From: DATIRA01 sp964553405 | GTDB taxonomy: Bacteria > Pseudomonadota > Gammaproteobacteria > Steroidobacterales > Steroidobacteraceae | Reading direction: 5' to 3' | Length of the DNA stretch: 41,422 nt | Assembly: GCA_964553405.1 (NCBI GenBank) | Contig: CAZKLS010000013.1 | Coordinates: 1 to 41,422 of the forward strand | Shown here: in pieces, positions 25,095 through 35,801 of the stretch | Position numbering within the stretch: position 1 is the first letter of the stretch | Layout: every line of letters begins with the position of its first letter | Translations under genes and position numbers: made by a program | The notes under the pieces: model-generated | What the model saw: only the letters and a program-made list of their open reading frames with translations | Databases searched by the model: none | What the model was told of the DNA's origin: nothing

Positions 25095-25979
25095 GTGCGG
25101 CGCCGTCCGTTCGGAGGCACGGGTCTCGAGGTGCCGGTGCTCGGATTCGGCGCGATGCAGGTCGGTGACCCGGCGATCGCCGAGCGGGACGCGGCACGCG
25201 TGCTGAACGCGGCCCTGGACGCGGGCCTGACGCTGATCGACACGGCCCGGTCCTACGGACTGGCCGAAGAGCGGATCGGCCGGCACCTGGCCGCGCGGCG
25301 CGACGAGTTCCTGCTGTCCACCAAGGTCGGCTACGGGATCGACGGCGTGGCCGACTGGAGCTACGACTGCGTGATCGCGGGCGTGGACGCTGCGCGCGAA
25401 CGGCTGCGGACCGACGTGATCGACATCGTCCACCTGCACTCCTGCGGGGTGGAGACGCTGCTCGAGGGCGGGGTCACGCGGGCGCTGCTGCGCTCGGCCG
25501 AGCTCGGCAAGCTGCGCGTCGCGGCTTACTCCGGCGACGGACCGGCGCTGCGCTGCGCGGCGGACAGCGGCTCCTTCGGCGGCCTGCAGGTGTCGGTCAA
25601 CCTGTGCGACCAGCAGGCGCTCGAGCTGCTCGAGCGCGCCCGCTCCGCCGGGGCCGGCACGATTGCCAAGCGGCCGCTGGCGGGGCGGCCGTGGGCGGCT
25701 GGTGGGCCGCCGGTGGACCCCGTGCACCGGGAATACTGGCGGCGATTCGCCGAGCTGAGCGACGAGATCGGCGCCGGGCAGGCCGGTTGGGATGCGCTGG
25801 CGCTGCGATTCGCCGCCTACGCGCCGGGAGTGGACTGCTGTATCGTCGGGGGCACCGACATCCGGCATATTTTCCAGAACGCGGAGACCGCGGCGGCAGG
25901 TCCGCTCGCGGCGCCGGAGTTTTCGGCCCTGCGCGACGCGTTCGCCCGCGTCGGAGCGCAGTGGCCTGGACAGGTCTAG
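25095..25979 (+). CDS. Aldo/keto reductase
   Basis: From GTG at 25095 the product is 294 residues; GAGG at 25083-25086 is eight bases upstream and overlaps the glgB stop. The aldo/keto reductase tetrad is complete: Asp49 and Tyr54 in LIDTARSYGLAEERIG, Lys77 in LLSTKVGYG, and His115 in DIVHLHSCG. TIAKRPLAG and CCIVGGTDIRHI are the NADPH-side motifs. The family reduces aldehydes, ketones or sugar aldoses in the cytoplasm. It lies inside the glycogen operon, 10 bases from glgB and three bases from glgX. A sugar substrate such as a free reducing end is therefore possible, but this is inference only. Confidence 0.92.
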   Translation: MRRRPFGGTGLEVPVLGFGAMQVGDPAIAERDAARVLNAALDAGLTLIDTARSYGLAEERIGRHLAARRDEFLLSTKVGYGIDGVADWSYDCVIAGVDAARERLRTDVIDIVHLHSCGVETLLEGGVTRALLRSAELGKLRVAAYSGDGPALRCAADSGSFGGLQVSVNLCDQQALELLERARSAGAGTIAKRPLAGRPWAAGGPPVDPVHREYWRRFAELSDEIGAGQAGWDALALRFAAYAPGVDCCIVGGTDIRHIFQNAETAAAGPLAAPEFSALRDAFARVGAQWPGQV

Positions 25980-25982
25980 AGC

Positions 25983-28118
<2,136 letters not shown>

Positions 28119-28384
28119 ACACGGCTTGTACGAATGCCCGGGCTCTTGCGATGGCCATTCGTTAGTGGCATCGTCGCCGGGGAAGCCGGCCATTCGACAG
28201 TCGCAAGGGATAGGGCCTGGATTCGGTCGTGGATCGCCCGAGCTCAAAGGGGAGTGCTCGCCATTTGCACGACGAGATTCATCGTGCGCCAGCACCTGGA
28301 AAAGGCTCTCCGGTGCCGGCCCTCGCGACCCCGCGATCCGCGGGTCGCCCAGACAATATGAACGCATGTTTTAGGAGTGTGTCC
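28119..28384 (+). promoter_or_regulatory. Structured leader between glgX and the pullulanase gene
   Basis: This is the longest gene-free stretch (266 bases). It contains several inverted repeats. CTTGCGA (28145-28151) can pair with TCGCAAG (28201-28207). GCACGACGA (28267-28275) pairs with TCATCGTGC (28279-28287) with one mismatch. GCGACC/CGCG (28325-28335) pairs with CGCG/GGTCGC (28339-28348) around a three-base loop. The 9-mer GGCCATTCG occurs twice. AGGAG at 28373-28377 is the ribosome binding site of the pullulanase gene. I recognise no known riboswitch and no clear promoter hexamers. Confidence 0.4.
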
Positions 28385-31300
28385 ATGTCGCGCTCGTTCG
28401 CATCATTGCTGAAGATCTTCGCTCCTGCGCTGCTTGCAGCCACGGTGCTCTCCGGCTGCGGCAGCGGCAGCAGCGGCTCGGCCGACCTGGACAAGGGCCC
28501 CACGGTTCCAACCCCCCCGCCGCCGGTGACGGTCACCGAGACCTTCGACCTCACCGCGACCGGTGACTACTTCGTGGTCGGCACGCCGCCGATCCACGCC
28601 CGCTTCTCGGGCGGCGAAGCCGAAGGCAGCGGCGCCTGGATCGTGCCGTCCGGCAAGACGGCCGTGGTCGACTTCGGCACGCCGGCGGACGCGGTCAAGT
28701 TCGCGACGCAGGACAACTACTCGGCCGCGGCCGCCGTGGCGGGTGCAAGCCGCAAGGCCACGCTGCTGGCCGGCGTGCCGGCCAAGGTGGACCCGCCGTT
28801 CGACATCCCGATGTACGTGCGCGGCAGCGTGCGCGGCGACTGGGCCGCGCTGCCCGAGAACCTGATGTCCGAGGAGTCGGACAACGTGCTCGCGGTGACG
28901 ATGCCGCTCGATGCGGGCGACTACCAGTTCAAGGTGGCTGACGCCGGATGGACCGGACCGACCAATTGCGGCGCCGACACCGATCCGACGCCGGTCACAC
29001 CGGGCGTCGTCTTCACCGGACAATGCGATGCCCTGTCGCAGAACCTGCTGCTGACGATCGGCACCGCTGGCGACTACAAGTTCACTTTCAACGTAACGAA
29101 CCCGGATGCGCCGACCTTCCTGGTGGCGCTGAAGGACGATGACGGCGGCGGCGGCCAGCCGCCCACCGAGCCCGACAATACGACCGTGATCCGCATCTAC
29201 GGCGTCGACGTGCTCACCCCGGGCGCCGAGCCGGCGCTGATCGAGACGATCGAGGGTCTAGGCCGGCTCGACGTCGACAAGCTGCAGCAGGGCGGCGGCC
29301 CGCGCATCACCCGGATCGAGATCGAGAACCTCGGCACCGGCGGAGACATCGGCATCGAGGAATTCAGCTGGACCGCGAGCCCACGCTTCGCGCCGGCACC
29401 GGCCAGCGTGGACATCTACTACTCGCGGCCCACGGGCGGCGTGGCCGGCACGACGATCAGCGTGGATGGCACGAGCTACCCCTGCGTGCCGACGACGAAC
29501 TCGGCCTTCGGCTGCGTCGCAAGCGGCGTGGCGGTCTATCCCTACGCCAACGCGAGCATGACCGTCGTCAACGCCGACGGCAGCACCGAGAACATCACGT
29601 TCAACGGCGGCGGCGGCGAGGACGTGTACGCCTTCTCCGGCAGCCCGGTCGCGCGACAAGGTACGCCTGGAGACCCCGATGAGAGCCTGCCCGCGCTGCC
29701 GCGCAACGAGAACGAGGTCATCCTGTTCTACAAGCGCACCGACGACAACTACGCGGGCTGGGGTCTGCACCTGTTCCCGCTCGAGCCTTCGGGCGATTCA
29801 TGGACCGTGTTCCCGACGCCGGGCGAGTTCCCGTTCGAGGGCATCGACCCGCAGTACGGCGCGTACTACCGCATCGCGCTGCCCGGCCAGGAGAGCCCGC
29901 GCTACAGCAACAACCCGGACTCGATCGATACGTTCCCGGCCTCGCTCGGGTTCATCATCCACAAGGGCGACCAGAAGGATCCGGGCCCCGACCAGGTGAT
30001 CCGGATCGCCGAGGACGGCAACGTCGTCTTCGTGGTTTCCGGCGTCAACGACGTGAGCACGGTGCCGCCGGGCGGCGGCGCGACGCTTCGCATCAGCGGC
30101 GCCGCGGCGCACTGGGTGGATGCCGCGACGTTGTTGTGGGATCCGGTTGCAGAGGTGACCAAGGTCGAGCTGCTGTATTCGCCGGACGCGTCGATCAACG
30201 CGGGGTTGCAGGGCATCACCGGAAACTACGAAACGCTGGCGCTCGCGGCCGGCACGAACCCGCAGCCCGCGTTCAACAACCAGCTGCACAGCCTGAAGGC
30301 CTGGTCGCTGCCGTCCGCGGCGGTGCAGCGGGCCCGCGAGCTCGCCCGCGGCCAGCTGATCGCGATCGGCCGCAACGCCGATGGCGATGCGATCCAGGGC
30401 ACGCTGGTGCAGACGGCCGGCGCGCTCGACGACCTGTATGCAGCGGCCGCCTATGGCAAGCCGCTGGGGGTCAGCTACACCTCCGGCGTGCCGTCGGTCG
30501 CGGTCTGGGCGCCGACGGCGCTCACCGACCCCGGCGTCAGCGTCAACATCTACGACGCGTCGGGCAGCCTGCTCGAGACCGTGCCGATGACGCTGGACGA
30601 GGCCTCCGGCGTCTGGAGCGTCGCGGGCGCCGCGGACTGGGACCGCAAGTTCTACACGTTCTCGCTGCAGGTGTACTCGTACGCGACGGACTCGATCGTC
30701 ACGAACGAGGTGACCGACCCCTGGTCCGTGAGCCTCTCGACCGACAGTGCCCGGAGCCAGTTCGTGAACCTCGGCGACGCGGACCTCAAGCCCGCCGGTT
30801 GGGACAGCCTGGCGCCGCCCGCGCTCGAGGCCCCGGAAGACATCGTCGTCTACGAGATGCACGTGCGCGACTTCAGCATCGCGGACGCGAGCGTTCCGGC
30901 CGCAGATCGCGGCAAGTTCACGGCCTTCGACGTACCGGGCACGGCGGGCCGGCAGCACCTGCAGAAGCTGGCCGACGCCGGGCTCACGCACCTGCACGTC
31001 CTGCCCGCGTTCGACTTCGCCACGGTGCCGGAGGATCCGGCCAACCAGGTCAATCTCGACGACCCGGTCGAGCGGCTGTGCGCGAGGAACGAGGACGCGG
31101 CGAGCCTGTGCGCGACCGACGCCGGCAAGACGATCCGGCAGGCCCTCGAAGACGCGGTCGCCGCGAACCAGCTCGACCGTCCGGCGCAGATCGTGCAGTG
31201 GATGCGCGGCCTCGACGGCTTCAACTGGGGCTACGACCCGCTGCACTTCGGCGTGCCGGAGGGCAGTTACTCGACCAACCCGAACGGCCCCGCGCGGATC

Positions 31301-33829
31301 CTCGAGTTCCGCCGCATGGTCAAGGGCTTGAGCGAGCTCGGTCTGGGCACCGTGCTCGACGTCGTCTACAACCACACCAACGCAGCCGGCCAGAGCGGTC
31401 GCTCGGTGCTCGACAAGATCGTGCCCGGGTACTACCAGCGCCGTGACCAGAACTCGGGCAACGTCACGACGAATTCCTGCTGTTCGGACACGGCGTCCGA
31501 GTTCCGGATGATGGAAAAGCTGATGATCGACACCGGCGTCAGCTGGGTCCGCGACTACAAGATCGCCGCGTTCCGCTTCGACCTGATGAGCATGCACCCG
31601 CTCGCGGCGATGCAGCGGTTCGAGGAAGCGGTCACGGCCGTGGACCCCGGCGTCTACCTGTACGGTGAAGGCTGGAACTGCTGCGGTGTCGAGGACGACA
31701 AGCGCTTCACCGCAGCCCGCCAGGCCAATCTCGGCGGCACCGGCATCGGCAGCTTCAGCGACCGTATCCGTGACCCGGTCCGCGGCGGCGGGCCGTTCGA
31801 CAGCGGCAACGCCTACGTGAAGAACCAGGGCTACATCTCCGGCTGGTTCTACGACCCGAACAGTGAAAACTCGGGCAGCACGGCCGAGCGCGAGGCGCTG
31901 ATCGCCGACACCGACAACATTCGCGTGTGGCTGGCCGGTGGTCTCGCGGGCTACCGTTTCACCGACGCGACCGGGGCGACCGTCGCGGGCGCCGACGTGG
32001 ATTACCGGGGCCAGGAGTCCGGCTACACGTCGGATCCCGAGGAAGCGATCAACTACATCTCCAAGCACGACAACCAGACTTTGTGGGACATCAGCACCTA
32101 CAAGCATCCGGCCGGCACCCCGACGGCCGAGCGCGTCCGCGCCCAGAACGTGGGCCTGTCGCTCGTGCTGCTCGGCCAGGGCATCCCGTTCCTGCACGCG
32201 GGCTCCGACATCCTGCGCTCGAAGTCCGGTGACCGCGATTCCTACGACTCCGGTGACTGGTTCAACGAGCTCGACTGGACGCTGATGGGCACGAAGTGGG
32301 CGCAGGGCCTGCCGATCGCGGACAAGAACCAGGGTGAATGGTCGATACTCACCGACAAGTACCTGGACGTGACGACGACGCCGACGCCCTCGGACCAGCA
32401 GCGTGCGTTCGAGCACGTGCAGGAGATGCTGCAGATCCGCAAGAGCTCGCCGCTGTTCAGGCTGCGCACGCAGGCGCAGATCGACCAGCGGGTCGCCTAC
32501 TACAACACCGGTCCGTTCCAGGTCCCGGGCGTGATCGCGATGCGCATCGACGGCTGCACGGAGCCGGGCCTGCAGGCGGGCGAAGGCGCGCTGATGGTGC
32601 TCTTCAACGCCTCGGACGACGACCGGACGCTGAACCTGTTCGGCAGCGAGACCTGGACGCTGCACCCGGTGCTCGCGGGCTCGACGGATCCGGTCGTGCA
32701 GACCGCGAGGCACGACGCCAGAGGCTTCTACGTGCCTGCGCGGACCACCGCGGTCTTCCGCCGGGCGTCGCAGACCTCCTGCGCTCCCTACCCGCGCGAC
32801 CTGTTCGTGCGCGGCGGCTTCAACGACTGGGGCAACCCGACGCCGACCGAACAGTACCGGCTGCGCTTCCAGGGCGGCACGGACTACACGGTGTCCGCGC
32901 CGGTCGGGGCGGGTGACTGGCAGTTCAAGATCGCCGATGCGGGCTGGACGGCCGACACCAACTGCGGAGCGGGCGCGGCAGGCGGCAACGTGCGGCTCGG
33001 CGTGCCGCTGACGCTGGAGTGCCAGGCCAACTCGGGCAACCTCGCGGTGACCGCGCCCGTGGCCGGGGACTACACCTTCAGCCTGGACGCGGCCAGCACC
33101 GTGAACCCGGTGCTGACGGTCTCGAAGACCCCGCCGACACCGCTCACGCTGTACGTGCGTGGCGGCTTCAACGACTGGGGCAACGGCCCGGCGCCGACCG
33201 CGCCGCTGATCTGGGACGGCGTGAGCACCTATCGCGCCGTCATCGACGGCCTGCCGGCGGCGTCCTACGAGTTCAAGATCGCCGACAATGACTGGGGCGG
33301 CACGACGGGCGGCGCGACCAACTGCGGCGGCGCGACCGGCGGCACCTCGGTGACGATCGGGACGCCTTACCCACTCGCCTGCGACAGCAACTCGCAGAAC
33401 ATGGGCATCAGCTTCCCGGCGGCCGGCAGCTACCTGTTTGCGGTGGATGCCGCGAATCCGGCGGCGCTGCAGCTGACCGTGGAAAAGGTGCCGGTCGACG
33501 TGCCGGTCTTCGTCCGCGGCCTCGGCGGCGACTGGTCGGACGGAACGCAGAACCGGATGAGCTACCTCGGCAGCGGCGTCTACAGCATCAACAAGGTCAT
33601 CGCGGCCGGAGCGAACGAGTTCAAGATCGCGAGTTCCGACTGGGCGACCGTGGACTGCGGTGGAGGCTCGGCCGGCAACGACGTGACGGTCGGTGCGCCA
33701 CTGGCGCTGGCCTGTGGAGTGCCGGGATCGCCGAACCTCCGGATCGCGCCGGCGAGCGGTGGCACCTACAACTTCCGCTTCACCGCGCAGGACGCCGGAT
33801 CGGGCGAACTGCTCGTGACGGGCCCGTGA
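28385..33829 (+). CDS. pulA: Very large pullulanase-type lipoprotein (GH13) with four repeated accessory domains
   Basis: From ATG at 28385, seven bases after AGGAG, the product is 1814 residues. A lipobox LSGC puts the lipid-bound Cys at residue 25; Gly follows, so outer-membrane sorting is expected. A Gly/Ser/Pro-rich tether comes next. Accessory repeat 1 is at about residues 142-250. A pullulanase-associated (PUD/CBM41-like) domain lies near 440-560 (LFYKRTDDNYAGWGLHLFP). A CBM48-like domain is near 690-800. The GH13 pullulanase barrel runs from about 818 (VVYEMHVRDFSI) to 1330, with Asp1066 in FRFDLMSMHP, Glu1095 in YGEGWNCCG and Asp1229 in SKHDNQ. A C-terminal beta domain is followed by accessory repeats 2-4. 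It should debranch external alpha-glucans. It is last in the glucan operon, before a strong terminator. Confidence 0.93.
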   Translation: MSRSFASLLKIFAPALLAATVLSGCGSGSSGSADLDKGPTVPTPPPPVTVTETFDLTATGDYFVVGTPPIHARFSGGEAEGSGAWIVPSGKTAVVDFGTPADAVKFATQDNYSAAAAVAGASRKATLLAGVPAKVDPPFDIPMYVRGSVRGDWAALPENLMSEESDNVLAVTMPLDAGDYQFKVADAGWTGPTNCGADTDPTPVTPGVVFTGQCDALSQNLLLTIGTAGDYKFTFNVTNPDAPTFLVALKDDDGGGGQPPTEPDNTTVIRIYGVDVLTPGAEPALIETIEGLGRLDVDKLQQGGGPRITRIEIENLGTGGDIGIEEFSWTASPRFAPAPASVDIYYSRPTGGVAGTTISVDGTSYPCVPTTNSAFGCVASGVAVYPYANASMTVVNADGSTENITFNGGGGEDVYAFSGSPVARQGTPGDPDESLPALPRNENEVILFYKRTDDNYAGWGLHLFPLEPSGDSWTVFPTPGEFPFEGIDPQYGAYYRIALPGQESPRYSNNPDSIDTFPASLGFIIHKGDQKDPGPDQVIRIAEDGNVVFVVSGVNDVSTVPPGGGATLRISGAAAHWVDAATLLWDPVAEVTKVELLYSPDASINAGLQGITGNYETLALAAGTNPQPAFNNQLHSLKAWSLPSAAVQRARELARGQLIAIGRNADGDAIQGTLVQTAGALDDLYAAAAYGKPLGVSYTSGVPSVAVWAPTALTDPGVSVNIYDASGSLLETVPMTLDEASGVWSVAGAADWDRKFYTFSLQVYSYATDSIVTNEVTDPWSVSLSTDSARSQFVNLGDADLKPAGWDSLAPPALEAPEDIVVYEMHVRDFSIADASVPAADRGKFTAFDVPGTAGRQHLQKLADAGLTHLHVLPAFDFATVPEDPANQVNLDDPVERLCARNEDAASLCATDAGKTIRQALEDAVAANQLDRPAQIVQWMRGLDGFNWGYDPLHFGVPEGSYSTNPNGPARILEFRRMVKGLSELGLGTVLDVVYNHTNAAGQSGRSVLDKIVPGYYQRRDQNSGNVTTNSCCSDTASEFRMMEKLMIDTGVSWVRDYKIAAFRFDLMSMHPLAAMQRFEEAVTAVDPGVYLYGEGWNCCGVEDDKRFTAARQANLGGTGIGSFSDRIRDPVRGGGPFDSGNAYVKNQGYISGWFYDPNSENSGSTAEREALIADTDNIRVWLAGGLAGYRFTDATGATVAGADVDYRGQESGYTSDPEEAINYISKHDNQTLWDISTYKHPAGTPTAERVRAQNVGLSLVLLGQGIPFLHAGSDILRSKSGDRDSYDSGDWFNELDWTLMGTKWAQGLPIADKNQGEWSILTDKYLDVTTTPTPSDQQRAFEHVQEMLQIRKSSPLFRLRTQAQIDQRVAYYNTGPFQVPGVIAMRIDGCTEPGLQAGEGALMVLFNASDDDRTLNLFGSETWTLHPVLAGSTDPVVQTARHDARGFYVPARTTAVFRRASQTSCAPYPRDLFVRGGFNDWGNPTPTEQYRLRFQGGTDYTVSAPVGAGDWQFKIADAGWTADTNCGAGAAGGNVRLGVPLTLECQANSGNLAVTAPVAGDYTFSLDAASTVNPVLTVSKTPPTPLTLYVRGGFNDWGNGPAPTAPLIWDGVSTYRAVIDGLPAASYEFKIADNDWGGTTGGATNCGGATGGTSVTIGTPYPLACDSNSQNMGISFPAAGSYLFAVDAANPAALQLTVEKVPVDVPVFVRGLGGDWSDGTQNRMSYLGSGVYSINKVIAAGANEFKIASSDWATVDCGGGSAGNDVTVGAPLALACGVPGSPNLRIAPASGGTYNFRFTAQDAGSGELLVTGP
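32801..33820 (+). repeat. Three tandem accessory-domain repeats at the pullulanase C-terminus
   Basis: Three units of about 105-115 codons start at 32801, 33149 and 33506. Each has VRG..xDW, then FKIA(D/S), a first Cys near NCG or VDCG, a second Cys near LxC, and AG.Y.F in the last strand. A fourth, single unit lies at the N-terminus (about 28808-29139). At DNA level 32807-32836 and 33155-33184 differ at one base of thirty. The paired Cys suggest one disulfide per unit. The fold looks like X25/starch-binding-type beta domains, by analogy. Confidence 0.75.
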
Positions 33830-33860
33830 CGCGATCGCGCTGAACGGCGCACACTGCGAC

Positions 33861-33897
33861 GGCCCGGCACCCCCGAGGGTGCCGGGCCGCTTCTTTT
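33861..33897 (+). terminator. Rho-independent terminator of the glucan operon
   Basis: A perfect 12-base-pair stem, 33861-33872 with 33877-33888, closes a CCGA loop. GCTTCTTTT follows. It lies 31 bases after the pullulanase stop and 20 bases before the next TTG start, so it separates the glucan operon from the SGNH/carbamoyl block. Confidence 0.92.
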
Positions 33898-33917
33898 GAC
33901 ACACCCGGCTCGAGACC

Positions 33918-35738
33918 TTGGGCAGCAGCAGGACGAAGCGCAGGCAGCGCGAGGCGAGCGCAGCGACTGACCGGGATGCGACCGAAGCTGGCAGCGGGCT
34001 TCGACCGGCGCGGCGCGCCGCGTTCTGGGCGATCCTGCTGCTGACGCCGCCGTTGCTGCTCGGTCTCGCCGAGCTCGGGTTGCGCGTGGCGGGCTTCGGT
34101 CAGGCGCTCGAGCCGTTGTTCGTGCCGAGCCCGCAGCATCCCCAGTACATGCAGGCCAACCCGCGAGTCGTCTCGCGGTTCTTCGTCGACCCGGCGCAGG
34201 CGCCGTCGGTCAGCATCGAGACGGCGTATTTCCCGGCCCGCAAGCCGGACGGGGCGTTCCGCGTCTTCGTGCAGGGCGCCTCCAGCGCCGCGGGCTTCCC
34301 CTACGGGCTCGGTGCCTCGCTGGCCGGCGTGCTCGATCAACGGCTCGAGCGGGAATTCCCGGAGCGCGAGATCGAGGTGATCTCGACCGCGATGGCGGCG
34401 GTCAACTCCTACGCGCTGGTGGACTTCGCCGACGAGATCATCGCTCAGCAGCCCGACGCGGTGCTCGTGTACGTCGGTCACAACGAGTTCCTCGGCATCC
34501 TGGGCGTGGGTTCCGCGATGCGACTCGCCGCGACGCCCGGTCTGACGCGGGCATTCCTGGCCGTGCGCGAGCTGCGCCTGTTCCAGCTGCTCGGGCGGGC
34601 CTGGGCGCGCTGGCGCCCCGCGGCCGCCGCGTCCACGCCGACGCAGGGCGACTCGCTGATGGCCCGGGTGGCAGGTGAGCGCTCGATCCCGCTCGGCTCG
34701 GAGTCCTTCGCTCGCGGCCTCGAGCAGTTCGAGGACAACCTCGGGCGCCTGCTGGAGACGTACCGGACCGCAGGCGTGCCGGTCTTCGTCGGCACGCTGG
34801 TCAGCAACGAGCGCGACCAGGTACCGCTCGCGGTGCTCGCGGGTGTCGAGTCCGATTCGGCCGGCGCGGCGCGGACGGCCTACTACGCTGCGCAGGATGC
34901 CGAGCAGGCGGGCAATTTCACCGCGGCCCGCGAATCCTATGCCTGGGCGCGCGACCTCGACCCCCTGCGCTTCCGCGCGCCAGCGGAGTTCAACGCGGTG
35001 ATCCGGCGGGTTGCCGAGGCCCACGGCGCGACCGTCGTGGACGTGCACGCCGGGTTCGCCGACGCGAGCGAGCATGGGCTGATCGGCGAGCAGCTGCTGC
35101 TCGAGCACGTGCACCCGAACCTCGACGGCTACTTCCTGCTGGCCGATGCCTTCCATCACGCGCTGCTCGCTTCCGGGCTGATCGGGCCGCCGGACGTCGA
35201 GCTGACGGACCCGCAAGCGCGGGACGGGATGCCGGTCAGCGACGTGGACCGCTACCTCGGCGAGTACAAGGTGCTGCGCATCCGCGCCGGCTGGCCCTTC
35301 ACGAGCGAATTCCGGGCCCCGGAGCTGCCGGCGCCGGCATCCGAAGGCGAACGTCTCGCGCAGCAGCTCTATCAGCAGCGCAGCTCCTGGCCCGAGGCAC
35401 AGGACGCGCTGCGACGACACTATCGGTCGGTCGGGGATGCGCCGGGATACGCGAAGGTGACCGCGATCCTCGCCGACGCGTTTCCGTTCTCCGGGCAGCT
35501 GCAGTTCGAGACTGCCGCGGCGTTGATCGAGCTCGGGCGGCCCCGCGAGGCGCTGCGCTACTCGGCACGTGCCGTCGGCCTCGAGCCGGGTGCCGTGAAC
35601 TCCCTGCTCGTGCACGCGCACGGGCTGCTCCTGAGCGGACGCGAGGCCGAGGGTCGGGCGGTGCTCGAGCAGGTCCTCGTGATCGAGCCGGACAACGTCA
35701 CGGCGCGGCAGGTGCTCGGGGACCTTGCCGGGAAGTAG
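33918..35738 (+). CDS. Membrane-anchored SGNH hydrolase-like protein with C-terminal TPR repeats (paralog A)
   Basis: The 606-residue frame begins with TTG at 33918; Shine-Dalgarno support is weak and the start is uncertain. A basic N-terminus and one membrane helix (AFWAILLLTPPLLLGLAELGL, about residues 34-54) suggest N-in anchoring with a periplasmic body. FVQGASSAAGFPYG holds the putative SGNH block I Ser (122 or 123), VYVGHNEFLG is block III, and LEHVHPNLDGYF is block V with the His. Residues about 480-600 are TPR-like (LIELGRPREALRYSARAVGLEPG). Such proteins are thought to be esterases or acyltransferases of envelope polymers, without a proven substrate. It converges on a close paralog. 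Confidence 0.8.
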   Translation: MGSSRTKRRQREASAATDRDATEAGSGLRPARRAAFWAILLLTPPLLLGLAELGLRVAGFGQALEPLFVPSPQHPQYMQANPRVVSRFFVDPAQAPSVSIETAYFPARKPDGAFRVFVQGASSAAGFPYGLGASLAGVLDQRLEREFPEREIEVISTAMAAVNSYALVDFADEIIAQQPDAVLVYVGHNEFLGILGVGSAMRLAATPGLTRAFLAVRELRLFQLLGRAWARWRPAAAASTPTQGDSLMARVAGERSIPLGSESFARGLEQFEDNLGRLLETYRTAGVPVFVGTLVSNERDQVPLAVLAGVESDSAGAARTAYYAAQDAEQAGNFTAARESYAWARDLDPLRFRAPAEFNAVIRRVAEAHGATVVDVHAGFADASEHGLIGEQLLLEHVHPNLDGYFLLADAFHHALLASGLIGPPDVELTDPQARDGMPVSDVDRYLGEYKVLRIRAGWPFTSEFRAPELPAPASEGERLAQQLYQQRSSWPEAQDALRRHYRSVGDAPGYAKVTAILADAFPFSGQLQFETAAALIELGRPREALRYSARAVGLEPGAVNSLLVHAHGLLLSGREAEGRAVLEQVLVIEPDNVTARQVLGDLAGK

Positions 35739-35765
35739 GCGCAGCAACGTGGGACGCGCCGGACA

Positions 35766-35787
35766 GCGCCGGCTCGACGGCCGGCGC
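35766..35787. terminator. Hairpin between the convergent SGNH genes
   Basis: GCGCCGGC (35766-35773) and GCCGGCGC (35780-35787) form a perfect eight-pair stem with a six-base loop. It sits in the 63 bases between the two stops, so it could end transcription from both sides. There is no T-tract on either strand, which makes intrinsic termination doubtful. Confidence 0.4.
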
Positions 35788-35801
35788 CCGATGCGCACGG
35801 G

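Noticed and set aside
22673..25243. Long minus-strand frame opposite glgB
   Set aside because: Antisense shadow with biased composition; glgB is unmistakable on the plus strand.
29798..33904. A very long open frame on the minus strand opposite the pullulanase gene (over 1300 codons)
   Set aside because: Its translation is rich in Arg, His, Val and Asp without any domain, as expected for the antisense of a G+C-rich gene, while the plus strand has a full GH13 enzyme.
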